Below, in pieces: positions 39,501 to 49,547 of a stretch of DNA of 64,000 nt. Under the pieces are notes generated by a model. It had not been told where the DNA came from. It made no database searches and saw only the letters and a list, made by a program, of their open reading frames with translations. Source of the stretch: Pteria penguin. Its lineage: Eukaryota; Mollusca; Bivalvia; Pterioida; Pteriidae. Each line of letters opens with the position of its first letter. Within the stretch, counting starts at the first letter, position 1. A program made the position numbers and the translations under genes. The stretch spans positions 68,014,179 through 68,078,178 of the forward strand of contig CM068584.1 of assembly GCA_035048485.1 (NCBI GenBank). The letters run 5' to 3'.

Positions 39501-42500
39501 ACAATTTAAATACTAGACAAAAAGACCTAATAAATTGACAAAACTGGCATAGTGAAACATCCTTCCATGAAAGCTATAGCTAACTGGCACAGGACGAAAC
39601 ACTATTCCACTATGACCTCACTATTGAAATACAATACAAAAAGACCCAATAAATTGACAAAACTGGCATAGTGAAACATCCTTCCATGAAAGCTAAAGCT
39701 AACTGGCACAGGACGAAACACTATTCCACTATGACCTCACTATTGAAATACAATCAAAAAGACCCAATAAATTGACAAAACTGGCATAGTGAAACATCCT
39801 TCCATGAAAGCTATCGCTAACTGGCACAGGACGAAACACTATTCCACTATGACCTCACTACTGAAATACAATACAAAAACACCCAATAAATTGACAAAAC
39901 TGGCATAGTGAAACATCCTTCCATGAAAGCTAAAGCTAACTGGCACAGGACGAAACACTATTCCACTATGACTTCACAATTGAAATACTAGACAAAAAGA
40001 CCTAATAAATTGACAAAACTGGCATAGTGAAACATCCTTCCATGAAAGCTATCGCTAACTGGCACAGGACGAAACACTATTCCACCAAGACCTCACTACT
40101 GAAATACAATACAAAAACACCCAATAAATTGACAAAACTGGCATAGTGAAACATCCTTCCATGAAAGCTAAAGCTAACTGGCACAGGACGAAACACTATT
40201 CCACTATGACCTCACAATTGAAATACTAGACAAAAAGACCTAATAAATTGACAAAACTGGCATAGTGAAACATCCTTCCATGAAAGCTATAGCTAACTGG
40301 CACAGGACGAAACACTATTCCACCAAGACCTCACTACTGAAATACAATACAAAAAGACCTAATAAATTGACAAAACTGGCATAGTGAAACATCCTTCCAT
40401 GAAAGCTATAGCTAACTGGCACAGGACGAAACACTATTCCACTATGACCTCACTATTGAAATACAAGACAAAAAGACCCAATAAATTGACAAAACTGGCA
40501 TAGTGAAACATCCTTCCATGAAAGCTATCGCTAACTGGCACAGGACGAAACACTATTCCACTATGACCTCACTACTGAAATACAATACAAAAACACCCAA
40601 TAAATTGACAAAACTGGCATAGTGAAACATCCTTCCATGAAAGCTAAAGCTAACTGGCACAGGACGAAACACTATTCCACTATGACCTCACAATTGAAAT
40701 ACTAGACAAAAAGACCTAATAAATTGACAAAACTGGCATAGTGAAACATCCTTCCATGAAAGCTATAGCTAACTGGCACAGGACGAAACACTATTCCACC
40801 AAGACCTCACTACTGAAATACAATACAAAAAGACCTAATAAATTGACAAAACTGGCATAGTGAAACATCCTTCCATGAAAGCTAAAGCTAACTGGCACAG
40901 GACGAAACACTATTCCACTATGACCTCACAATTGAAATACTAGACAAAAAGACCCAATAAACTGACAAAACTGGCATAGTGAAACATCCTTCCATGAAAG
41001 CTATAGCTAACTGGCACAGGACGAAACACTATTCCACCAAGACCTCACTACTGAAATACAATACAAAAAGACCTAATAAATTGACAAAACTGGCATAGTG
41101 AAACATCCTTCCATGAAAGCTATAGCTAACTGGCACAGGACGAAACACTATTCCAATATGACCTCACTACTGAAATACAATACAAAAAGACCATTTAAAT
41201 TGACAAAACTGGCATAGTGAAACATCCTTCCATGAAAGCTAAAGCTAACTGGCACAGGACGAAACACTATTCCAATATGACCTCACAATTTAAATACTAG
41301 ACAAAAAGACCTAATAAATAGACAAAACTGGCATAGTGAAACATCCTTCCATGAAAGCTATAGCTAACTGGCACAGGACGAAACACTATGCTACTATGAC
41401 CTCACTATTGAAATACAATACAAAAAGACCCAATAAATTGACAAAACTGGCATAGTGAAACATCCTTCCATGAAAGCTAAAGCTAACTGGCACAGGACGA
41501 AACACTATTCCACTATGACCTCACTATTGAAATACAATCAAAAAGACCCAATAAATTGACAAAACTGGCATAGTGAAACATCCTTCCATGAAAGCTATCG
41601 CTAACTGGCACAGGACGAAACACTATTCCACTATGACCTCACTACTGAAATACAATACAAAAACACCCAATAAATTGACAAAACTGGCATAGTGAAACAT
41701 CCTTCCATGAAAGCTAAAGCTAACTGGCACAGGACGAAACACTATTCCACTATGACTTCACAATTGAAATACTAGACAAAAAGACCTAATAAATTGACAA
41801 AACTGGCATAGTGAAACATCCTTCCATGAAAGCTATAGCTAACTGGCACAGGACGAAACACTATTCCACTATGACCTCACTTTTGAAAAACAATACAAAA
41901 GGACCCAATAAATTGACAAAACTGGCATAGTGAAACATCCTTCCATGAAAGCTAAAGCTAACTGGCACAGGACGAAACACTATTCCACTATGACCTCACT
42001 ATTGAAATACAAGACAAAAAGACCCAATAAATTGACAAAACTGGCATAGTGAAACATCCTTCCATGAAAGCTATCGCTAACTGGCACAGGACGAAACACT
42101 ATTCCACCAAGACCTCACAATTGAAATACTAGACAAAAAGACCTAATAAATTGACAAAACTGGCATAGTGAAACATCCTTCCATGAAAGCTATAGCTAAC
42201 TGGCACAGGACGAAACACTATTCCACCAAGACCTCACTACTGAAATACAATAGAAAAAGACCTAATAAATTGACAAAACTGGCATAGTGAAACATCCTTC
42301 CATGAAAGCTAAAGCTAACTGGCACAGGACGAAACACTATTCCACTATGACCTCACAATTGAAATACTAGACAAAAAGACCCAATAAACTGACAAAACTG
42401 GCATAGTGAAACATCCTTCCATGAAAGCTATAGCTAACTGGCACAGGACGAAAGACTATTCCACCAAGACCTCACTACTGAAATACAATACAAAAAGACC

Positions 42501-44868
42501 TAATAAATTGACAAAACTGGCATAGTGAAACATCCTTCCATGAAAGCTATAGCTAACTGGCACAGGACGAAACACTATTCCACTATGACCTCACTACTGA
42601 AATACAAGACAAAAAGACCCAATAAATTGACAAAACTGGCATAGTGAAACATCCTTCCATGAAAGCTATCGCTAACTGGCACAGGACGAAACACTATTCC
42701 ACTATGACCTCACTACTGAAATACAATACAAAAAGACCATTTAAATTGACAAAACTGGCATAGTGAAACATCCTTCCATGAAAGCTAAAGCTAACTGGCA
42801 CAGGACGAAACACTATTCCACTATGACCTCACTATTGAAATACAAGACAAAAAGACCCAATAAATTGACAAAACTGGCATAGTGAAACATCCTTCCATGA
42901 AAGCTATCGCTAACTGGCACAGGACGAAACACTATTCCACCAAGACCTCACTACTGAAATACAATACAAAAACACCCAATAAATTGACAAAACTGGCATA
43001 GTGAAACATCCTTCCATGAAAGCTAAAGCTAACTGGCACAGGACGAAACACTATTCCACTATGACCTCACAATTGAAATACTAGACAAAAAGACCTAATA
43101 AATTGACAAAACTGGCATAGTGAAACATCCTTCCATGAAAGCTATAGCTAACTGGCACAGGACGAAACACTATTCCACCAAGACCTCACTACTGAAATAC
43201 AATACAAAAAGACCTAATAAATTGACAAAACTGGCATAGTGAAACATCCTTCCATGAAAGCTATAGCTAACTGGCACAGGACGAAACACTATTCCACTAT
43301 GACCTCACTACTGAAATACAAGACAAAAAGACCCAATAAATTGACAAAACTGGCATAGTGAAACATCCTTCCATGAAAGCTATCGCTAACTGGCACAGGA
43401 CGAAACACTATTCCACTATGACCTCACTACTGAAATACAATACAAAAAAGACCATTTAAATTGACAAAACTGGCATAGTGAAACATCCTTCCATGAAAGC
43501 TAAAGCTAACTGGCACAGGACGAAACACTATTCCACTATGACCTCACTATTGAAATACAAGACAAAAAGACCCAATAAATTGACAAAACTGGCATAGTGA
43601 AACATCCTTCCATGAAAGCTATCGCTAACTGGCACAGGACGAAACACTATTCCACCAAGACCTCACTACTGAAATACAATACAAAAACACCCAATAAATT
43701 GACAAAACTGGCATAGTGAAACATCCTTCCATGAAAGCTAAAGCTAACTGGCACAGGACGAAACACTATTCCACTATGACCTCACAATTGAAATACTAGA
43801 CAAAAAGACCTAATAAATTGACAAAACTGGCATAGTGAAACATCCTTCCATGAAAGCTATAGCTAACTGGCACAGGACGAAACACTATTCCACCAAGACC
43901 TCACTACTGAAATACAATAGAAAAAGACCTAATAAATTGACAAAACTGGCATAGTGAAACATCCTTCCATGAAAGCTAAAGCTAACTGGCACAGGACGAA
44001 ACACTATTCCACTATGACCTCACAATTGAAATACTAGACAAAAAGACCCAATAAACTGACAAAACTGGCATAGTGAAACATCCTTCCATGAAAGCTATAG
44101 CTAACTGGCACAGGACGAAACACTATTCCACCAAGACCTCACTACTGAAATACAATACAAAAAGACCTAATAAATTGACAAAACTGGCATAGTGAAACAT
44201 CCTTCTATGAAAGCTATAGCTAACTGGCACAGGACGAAACACTATTCCACTATGACCTCACTACTGAAATACAAGACAAAAAGACCCAATAAATTGACAA
44301 AACTGGCATAGTGAAACATCCTTCCATGAAAGCTATCGCTAACTGGCACAGGACGAAACACTATTCCACTATGACCTCACTACTGAAATACAATACAAAA
44401 AGACCATTTAAATTGACAAAACTGGCATAGTGAAACATCCTTCCATGAAAGCTAAAGCTAACTGGCACAGGACGAAACACTATTCCACTATGACCTCACA
44501 ATTGAAATACTAGACAAAAAGACCTAATAAATTGACAAAACTGGCATAGTGAAACATCCTTCCATGAAAGCTATCGCTAACTGGCACAGGACGAAACACT
44601 ATTCCACTATGACCTCACTACTGAAATACAATACAAAAAGACCATTTAAATTGACAAAACTGGCATAGTGAAACATCCTTCCATGAAAGCTATCGCTAAC
44701 TGGCACAGGACGAAACACTATTCCACTATGACCTCACTACTGAAATACAATACAAAAACACCCAATAAATTGACAAAACTGGCATAGTGAAACATCCTTC
44801 CATGAAAGCTAAAGCTAACTGGCACAGGACGAAACACAATTCCACTATGACCTCACTATTGAAATACC
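36525..44868 (+). repeat. 119-bp satellite array inside the transposon
   Basis: About 70 tandem copies of a 119-bp monomer with landmarks AATTGACAAAACTGGCATAG, TGAAACATCCTTCCATGAAA and CTAACTGGCACAGGACGAAA. TTGACAAAACTGG recurs at 36553, 36672, 36791 and 36910. Monomers differ at a few positions (AAAGCTAAAGCT, TATAGCT or TATCGCT; CCACTATGACC or CCACCAAGACC; ATACAATAC, ATACAAGAC or ATACTAGAC). These variant combinations recur as multi-monomer blocks, for example an offset of about 1785 bases (15 monomers) between 39.5-40.0 and 41.3-41.8 kb, and about 717 bases between 42.9 and 43.7 kb. A 6-base GCATAG duplication lies near 37400. The array starts just downstream of the stop codon of the minus-strand reading frame at 44952. 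Confidence 0.97.
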
Positions 44869-44951
44869 ATGGTTTCCAGACAGACATACAATGGGAAATA
44901 AGAATGTAATACATAAATTTAACAAAACTGCACAAAACTATTGCACTGGCA

Positions 44952-45392
44952 TTATATATTGATACTTTTAATGGAAGGACATATATATGAAACATCTTTA
45001 TTGTAAAGTTTACCATCTGCACAGATGTATTTACAATTTAGGCGCTGAACAGGAATAAATACAGATTCTCCAAATACATCATACAAGTTTCTTGTCCATA
45101 CTTCTACAGGCTTTCCACAATGATATCTGTACCTGTTAGGGAGGGGCATAAGCCACAATACCTTGGCAAATAAATGAACTCTACTTTCATTTTCTACTGT
45201 AAGATTATGTTCAATAAAATATTGTGTAACTCCTGGGACGAGGTCACCCATGCCAACTTCCCCTAAAATGTGTCCATTATTAGAGTGCCAGTAGGTCATT
45301 ACATATGATGAACGTTTATGATGTGATTGATATGATCCATACACTTCTCCTCCAAAAAATACTGTTGGACATTTTTTAAATGACTTTGGCAT
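44952..45392 (-). CDS. C-terminal domain of an uncharacterised, transposon-associated protein
   Basis: An uninterrupted 146-codon frame with protein-like composition. Visible motifs are GEVYGSYQSHHKRSSYVMTY (residues 15-34), PGVTQYFIEHNL (53-64), HLFAKVLWL (73-81), KPVEVW (94-99) and FIPVQRL (112-118). This pattern (GS-x-SR/KRSSYV, PG-x-x-x-YF-x-H, H-x-FA-x-V-x-W, F-x-P-x-x-R) resembles, from memory, the C-terminal part of uncharacterised invertebrate proteins associated with EnSpm-like transposons; I could not verify this. The upstream frame is closed by stops, and a possible splice acceptor (CTCTAAG/ACCTG on the minus strand, near 45414) could bring in an earlier exon. The stop is followed within about 85 bases by the 119-bp satellite. 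The codon start given is the first ATG and is probably not the true start of the protein. Confidence 0.6.
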   Translation of the reverse strand: MPKSFKKCPTVFFGGEVYGSYQSHHKRSSYVMTYWHSNNGHILGEVGMGDLVPGVTQYFIEHNLTVENESRVHLFAKVLWLMPLPNRYRYHCGKPVEVWTRNLYDVFGESVFIPVQRLNCKYICADGKLYNKDVSYICPSIKSINI

Positions 45393-45526
45393 ACATGAAA
45401 TTATCAGGTCTTAGAGGTGTGGATATATATGCAAGTATGTTTTTTTTTTTCAAAAAGATCTTTTGCTGTCACATAGTCTGACTTTCTTTTGACTGGTTCT
45501 ATGTGTACATCTTTTTTCCTTTCTTT

Positions 45527-45736
45527 TTATATTTCTTTTTCAATAAAAGTTAAATTTTCATTGACGTCATTGTCAGATCTTTCTGAACGGCAAGAACTGA
45601 ACTCCTCTGATTTTTCACTAACATTATCATCATAATCTGCAAAAGGTTCATTATCTGCCTTTCCAAGTCTTTGTTTTTTGGTTTTTCTTTTCAGTCTCCT
45701 TTGTCTTCTTTTGTTTTCTAATGAGTGACGTCCCAT
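45527..45736 (-). CDS. basic N-terminal fragment, possibly of the same gene
   Basis: A 69-codon frame beginning MGRHSLENKRRQRRLKRK, with 18 basic residues in the first 30, followed by an acidic serine-rich stretch (DDNVSEKSEEFSS). The ATG has a favourable TTAAATGG context. After its stop, the same frame continues open for about 33 codons until an 11-base poly-A run (45440-45450 on the plus strand as T), where the frame is lost. It lies only 135 bp upstream of the 146-codon frame, so together they could be the first and last pieces of one gene that has lost its middle. That link is inference. Alternatively it is an unrelated small basic reading frame. Confidence 0.4.
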   Translation of the reverse strand: MGRHSLENKRRQRRLKRKTKKQRLGKADNEPFADYDDNVSEKSEEFSSCRSERSDNDVNENLTFIEKEI

Positions 45737-46017
45737 TTAATCTATATTAATGAGAATAATTTATAATAAATCTTAAAGCAAACATTAAGCTAAGTGGTTA
45801 AATGTTCTCAAAACCAAATCAATATGGAAAAGGACATTTGCGTCTTGCAGTATACACAAACAATTTAACAAGGAATATATATTATTAATATTAAAGAATA
45901 TTTAAAGAAATGTCACCACAATTGATATTTACAGTCCAAATATGACCCGACATTCAAAATCATCTGATTTCAGTATTTTCAAAAAGTTACTCTTCATTAT
46001 CAAAAACAACTCAAACT
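45737..46017. other. non-coding AT-rich interval
   Basis: Upstream flank of the minus-strand frame. No recognisable motif beyond AT-rich sequence; nothing else supported. Confidence 0.4.
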
Positions 46018-46026
46018 ACACATATA

Positions 46027-46303
46027 TTGTTTGTTTGTTTGTTGACGTTGTTTTACGTCACACCACGAATATTTTACATATATGGTGACAGCATCTGACT
46101 GGTGCAGGTTACATAAATTTTGACCTTTCAATAGGCCCATCCAAAGCAGTGAGGATCTTTAACGTGCCACGTTTATCGCGAAACGGGACAACGGTTTTTA
46201 CTGTCTCATCCGAAGGACAGACACCAGCATGACTACCAGGAGGCTTGAACCAGGACCTCTCGGTCAGTAGTTGAGCGCTCTACCACTGAGCCAAGCTGGC
46301 TTC
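46027..46303 (-). mobile_element. full-length tRNA-headed SINE
   Basis: On the minus strand: A-box TGGCTCAGTGG (46283-46293), B-box GGTTCAAGCC (46242-46251), a conserved core (GTCCTTCGGATGAGACAGTA; GTGGCACGTTAAAGATCC), a 3' segment ATATTCGTGGTGTGACGTAA and a (CAAA)n tail (46027-46042). Near-identical flanks, ACACATATATTG at 46018-46029 and ACACATATTG at 46304-46313, look like target-site duplications. The core and 3' segment match the SINEs at 35419 and 56611. It is the best-preserved copy in the window and is nested inside the large transposon. Confidence 0.9.
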
Positions 46304-46313
46304 ACACATATTG

Positions 46314-47099
46314 AAAACATCTTTAATTGAAAGTGATATATAACATGAAAGTTTAATAACATATGTACCTCAATTGGGCCCTTGATCTCTAGATGATATT
46401 TTGAAAGGTCATAAAATGACAAGCATGTGAGAATTCAATCGACAGATATTCCTGTCAAAAAACAAAAAGAAATTAATCAATATATACAAAATTATGAAAA
46501 TAGTACAAATTAGAATGTTTGTGAAATACCAATGTATACACCTTAAATAAAACTAAAGGCAACAAATAATTCCCTGTTTGGTGAACTTCCACTTCAGTTC
46601 CCAAGGGGGAGGGATGGGCTCAGTATTGGGATTATATTGATTACATAGCTTAATGACCGATATTTAGGTTCCTGTAGGCTGTAGTGTAGTGTTGGTTCTA
46701 ATCGATAATGTATTAATGATAGCAAGGACTTATAAACAAGAAGGATTGGCAACTCCCTATACACGAAGGGAAATCTTACTGAACTATTGCGTGGCAAGAG
46801 ATCTGTGACGAGACCTAACCAGAAAACAATAGCTATCGCTGCCGAGAACTACCTGGCTAAACAATTCAGCAAAATCTGTTAGATCCTCTAAACATCCACA
46901 TTAAACGTATGTTGCCATTGATACTGAAGATATTAAATTAAATTTTTAGTATCAGTATTACATGCAATTTCTGAGTAGTTTGTGAGAAAATGGTTTGGGA
47001 ATTCCATTTTAAAGTAGGATGTTTCGAAGCTGACCTCCTGCATATTTCGTCTAACGGTCTATAGACCTGTATGAATTACCCCATATTCTCCTATGTTTC
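46314..47099. other. non-coding interval
   Basis: No supported gene. Contains a perfect 12-bp palindrome GGTCTATAGACC near 47056 and a short purine-rich stretch (AAGGGGGAGGGATGGGCTC) near 46602. A 67-codon minus-strand frame at 46594-46797 has no recognisable features. Confidence 0.4.
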
Positions 47100-47710
47100 G
47101 GGGTGTACAGAAATGCTGTTGGAATCAATAAAATCATGAGACTTTGGAACATGCATTAAAACTAGTTTTTATTTCATTTTCTTGCCAACGTTTTATCTAC
47201 AAAGGTTTATACTAAGGTGTTGTATCCTGTACTCCTTGAGTGATAAATGAAGAAAAAAAAAAGGCAGGTTCATTTGAATTTTCCCATTTTCTCAAGTATT
47301 ACAAGGTTTACATGTGATGTGTTTTGCATCAAAATGTACATGAGACTCTAGTGTGTGCACTAAAATAACTTTCATTTAATTTTATGGACAATGTTATGTC
47401 TATAAGGTTCCATACACCGGGGTCTTAATCTCCAATTATTTGCAACCCATTACAAAGAAAATTTTGACAGGTCGGATTGAATTATTTAATTTTCTCAAGT
47501 ATCACATGGTGTACATGTGATATGTTGGTACCAAAATGTACATGAAACTCTAGTGTGTGGCCTAGCCTTAAATATATATTTTTTAAATTATGTTGGCATT
47601 TATATCTACATGTATAAGGTTTAATACATGTATATAGGGTCTTATCTCTGTGTCCCTCTGCGACCTTTGACGAAGAGAATTTGACAGGCGTTTTCTTAGG
47701 TATTGTTCCA
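47100..47710 (+). repeat. diverged ~205-bp tandem repeat, about three copies
   Basis: CATGAGACT-type strings recur at 47133, 47339 and 47541. They are preceded by TTTTCTCAAGTATYACA and TACATGTGAT and followed by TTTYATTTMATTTT and a TCTAYAAGGTTYMATAC-type stretch. Adjacent copies are clearly related but diverged with several indels. The third copy fades out after GAATTTGACAGG near 47690. Two overlapping minus-strand open frames here (47482-47829 and 47793-47999) fall partly in the repeat and are not supported as genes. Confidence 0.7.
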
Positions 47711-49295
47711 TGTAGGTTTGAAAAATTGATTGTCCTTGGGTTAATTGTTGACAAGAACTTCGTAAAGTATTCTACAATAGCGCAGTCACTTATCAGTTTG
47801 TGCATCGAAAATCTGCTCTCGATCTGCACTCATCATAGTAAAGGATACTTGACCTAATAAAGCTCAAGCTATTAAGTAAAATAATACAACATTCTATTAT
47901 AACCTCCCTGTTGTTTTCATCAAATAGAAGATCTGCCATGATTCTTATTCTGGGTGTCAATTTGAAAATTGTCGTCATCACTGTTGTAAACTCAATCATA
48001 ATGTGTATACATGTATTTCTCGTGAAGAAAATCGAGATCTAAATCATATTCCCAAGAAAGGAAATGGGACATTCGCTTAGAAAGTACCACCCGTAATGGA
48101 AATATGAAATGACACAACCAGCCATTATAGGTCGGCTAAGCGACACACCTGTCTCACGTGTTAATTGCTAAAACAACACTTTAATTAACAGAGGTAAAAC
48201 AAAGCATCAGCCTTTCACCGACCGGCATACTTAATAGGGAACTACTTCTTGCACCTATATAAGAGACATATGTCTCTGCCTATATGAATGTGGTACATAG
48301 CGGAACGAGGGAGAAGGAATAAATACAAAAGCCATATTTTAAACAATGTTTTAAATAGAAATGGCATTTTACATTTTTTTTTGTCATAATGTCTCCTATA
48401 CATATATCGATGCAAACTGAAAATATCACAAGTTAGATTTTACTATGGAAATTAAATAAAAAAATAAATAAATACAGTATTTACAAACAAGCATTGTTGA
48501 CAAGGAAGCAACTATCGGTATTCTCGTGATTTTACTTATTTGCTGTATGAAGTTCTGAGAGTACCGAACGTCGCGAGATCTCATTTGCATAACAAACCGT
48601 CATGCGAGATGTTAGCGAGAAAAGCCGAGATTCCAATCCTTCTTGTTTGTAAGTCTCTAGCTGATGATAGATAAATAATTTGGGTAAAAATTTGGGTCCA
48701 AATAAAAGCATGCAAAACCAAAGGCAAGTTTACAAATCTACTCAGATTGAGCCACTCATTCATGCATGTAAATTATAATATAAATATTGATTCCTTGCAA
48801 TTTTGAACACCTACCCAACTATACTGCCGTTTTGGCACCCGAGGCCGAGTCCTGACTTCACTCTCAGTCTCAGTTTACGACAAATACTCTACTAGTAACA
48901 GCGTAAAAATGAACAGCTTCTACTGTACATGTAAAGTAAAGTACTTTACGACAAAGAAAGTGATAATTCTTTATGTCTACTCAATGATAATGAATATTAA
49001 GCACATGTATATTGATGAACCGCCAAAATGCTGCTGACCAGAGGCAATGACCGCCGGATTAGTTTCGAACTTTCCGTAACCTCCCCCCTCCCAAAAAATA
49101 AAAATAAAATACATGATTATTATCAATAGCAGAAATTGAGTATATCAATTAACTTCTTTAAAAAACTGACGATTAGATGATGAACGAAATGATTCTATAT
49201 TTATAGATCATTTTTACTGTATGTACGAAACTAAATCGAGCATCAAATACATTCGCGCTTAATTTAAACCAGAAAGAAGAGAATATTACCTGGAA
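47711..49295. other. intergenic flank upstream of the four-exon gene model
   Basis: No supported coding exon. It includes a perfect 14-bp palindrome GTAAAGTACTTTAC at 48936-48949 and the TCGCGAGA/octamer pair described separately. A TATTTATAGA stretch about 95 bases before the ATG at 49296 could act as a TATA element. Base composition becomes less AT-rich toward the gene start. Confidence 0.45.
48571..48590. promoter_or_regulatory. TCGCGAGA element next to an octamer motif
   Basis: TCGCGAGA (48571-48578) is followed after four bases by ATTTGCAT (48583-48590), an exact POU octamer. Both are known promoter or enhancer motifs in animals. They lie about 700 bases upstream of the plus-strand gene model and could serve a promoter in either direction. 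Chance occurrence cannot be excluded. Confidence 0.3.
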
Positions 49296-49547
49296 ATGTC
49301 GGATGCTGACGAAAATGCGGTTCGGAGCGATGATCTGTCGGAAGGGTTGGTCGGATGAGTCATCTGATACAGATTCCGATCCTTCCTTGGCCTTGCCGTC
49401 ACTGTCACGCAAAACTGTCAAACGGAAGAGGACCACGTCAAGCCTTCAAGGGTAAAAAAACAAGACCCAGGGCCAGACCGCACGACACCTGTATTGGCGA
49501 CACCTTTCTCCGTCTCTGCTAGACCAAAACCCCGCCCCAGTAGAATA
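49296..49547 (+). CDS. exon 1 of the gene model (contains two compensating frame shifts)
   Basis: Starts at ATG 49296 (GGAAATGTCGG) with MSDADENAVRSDDLSEGLV. A +1 shift near 49350-49360 is needed to enter DESSDTDSDPSLALPS and SRKTVKRKRTTSS. An opposite shift at the A7 run (49454-49460) returns to KKQDPGPDRTTPVLATPF, ending at ATA/GTAAGT, a strong donor. The total length of 252 bases is a multiple of three, so the two shifts cancel. The acidic and Ser/Thr/Pro-rich composition implies intrinsic disorder. Confidence 0.5.

Noticed and set aside
46240..46303. A functional tRNA gene on the minus strand
   Set aside because: It has A- and B-boxes but runs directly into a SINE core and tail, and no complete cloverleaf with acceptor pairing is seen.
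47482..47999. A minus-strand gene, possibly Harbinger-like (frame starting MADLLFDENNREVIIE)
   Set aside because: The similarity to Harbinger N-termini is weak and from memory only. The frame closes quickly and the next frame runs through the diverged tandem repeat.
49173..49436. An 87-codon minus-strand frame
   Set aside because: It is the antisense of exon 1 of the plus-strand gene model; the plus strand has the donor site and phase agreement.
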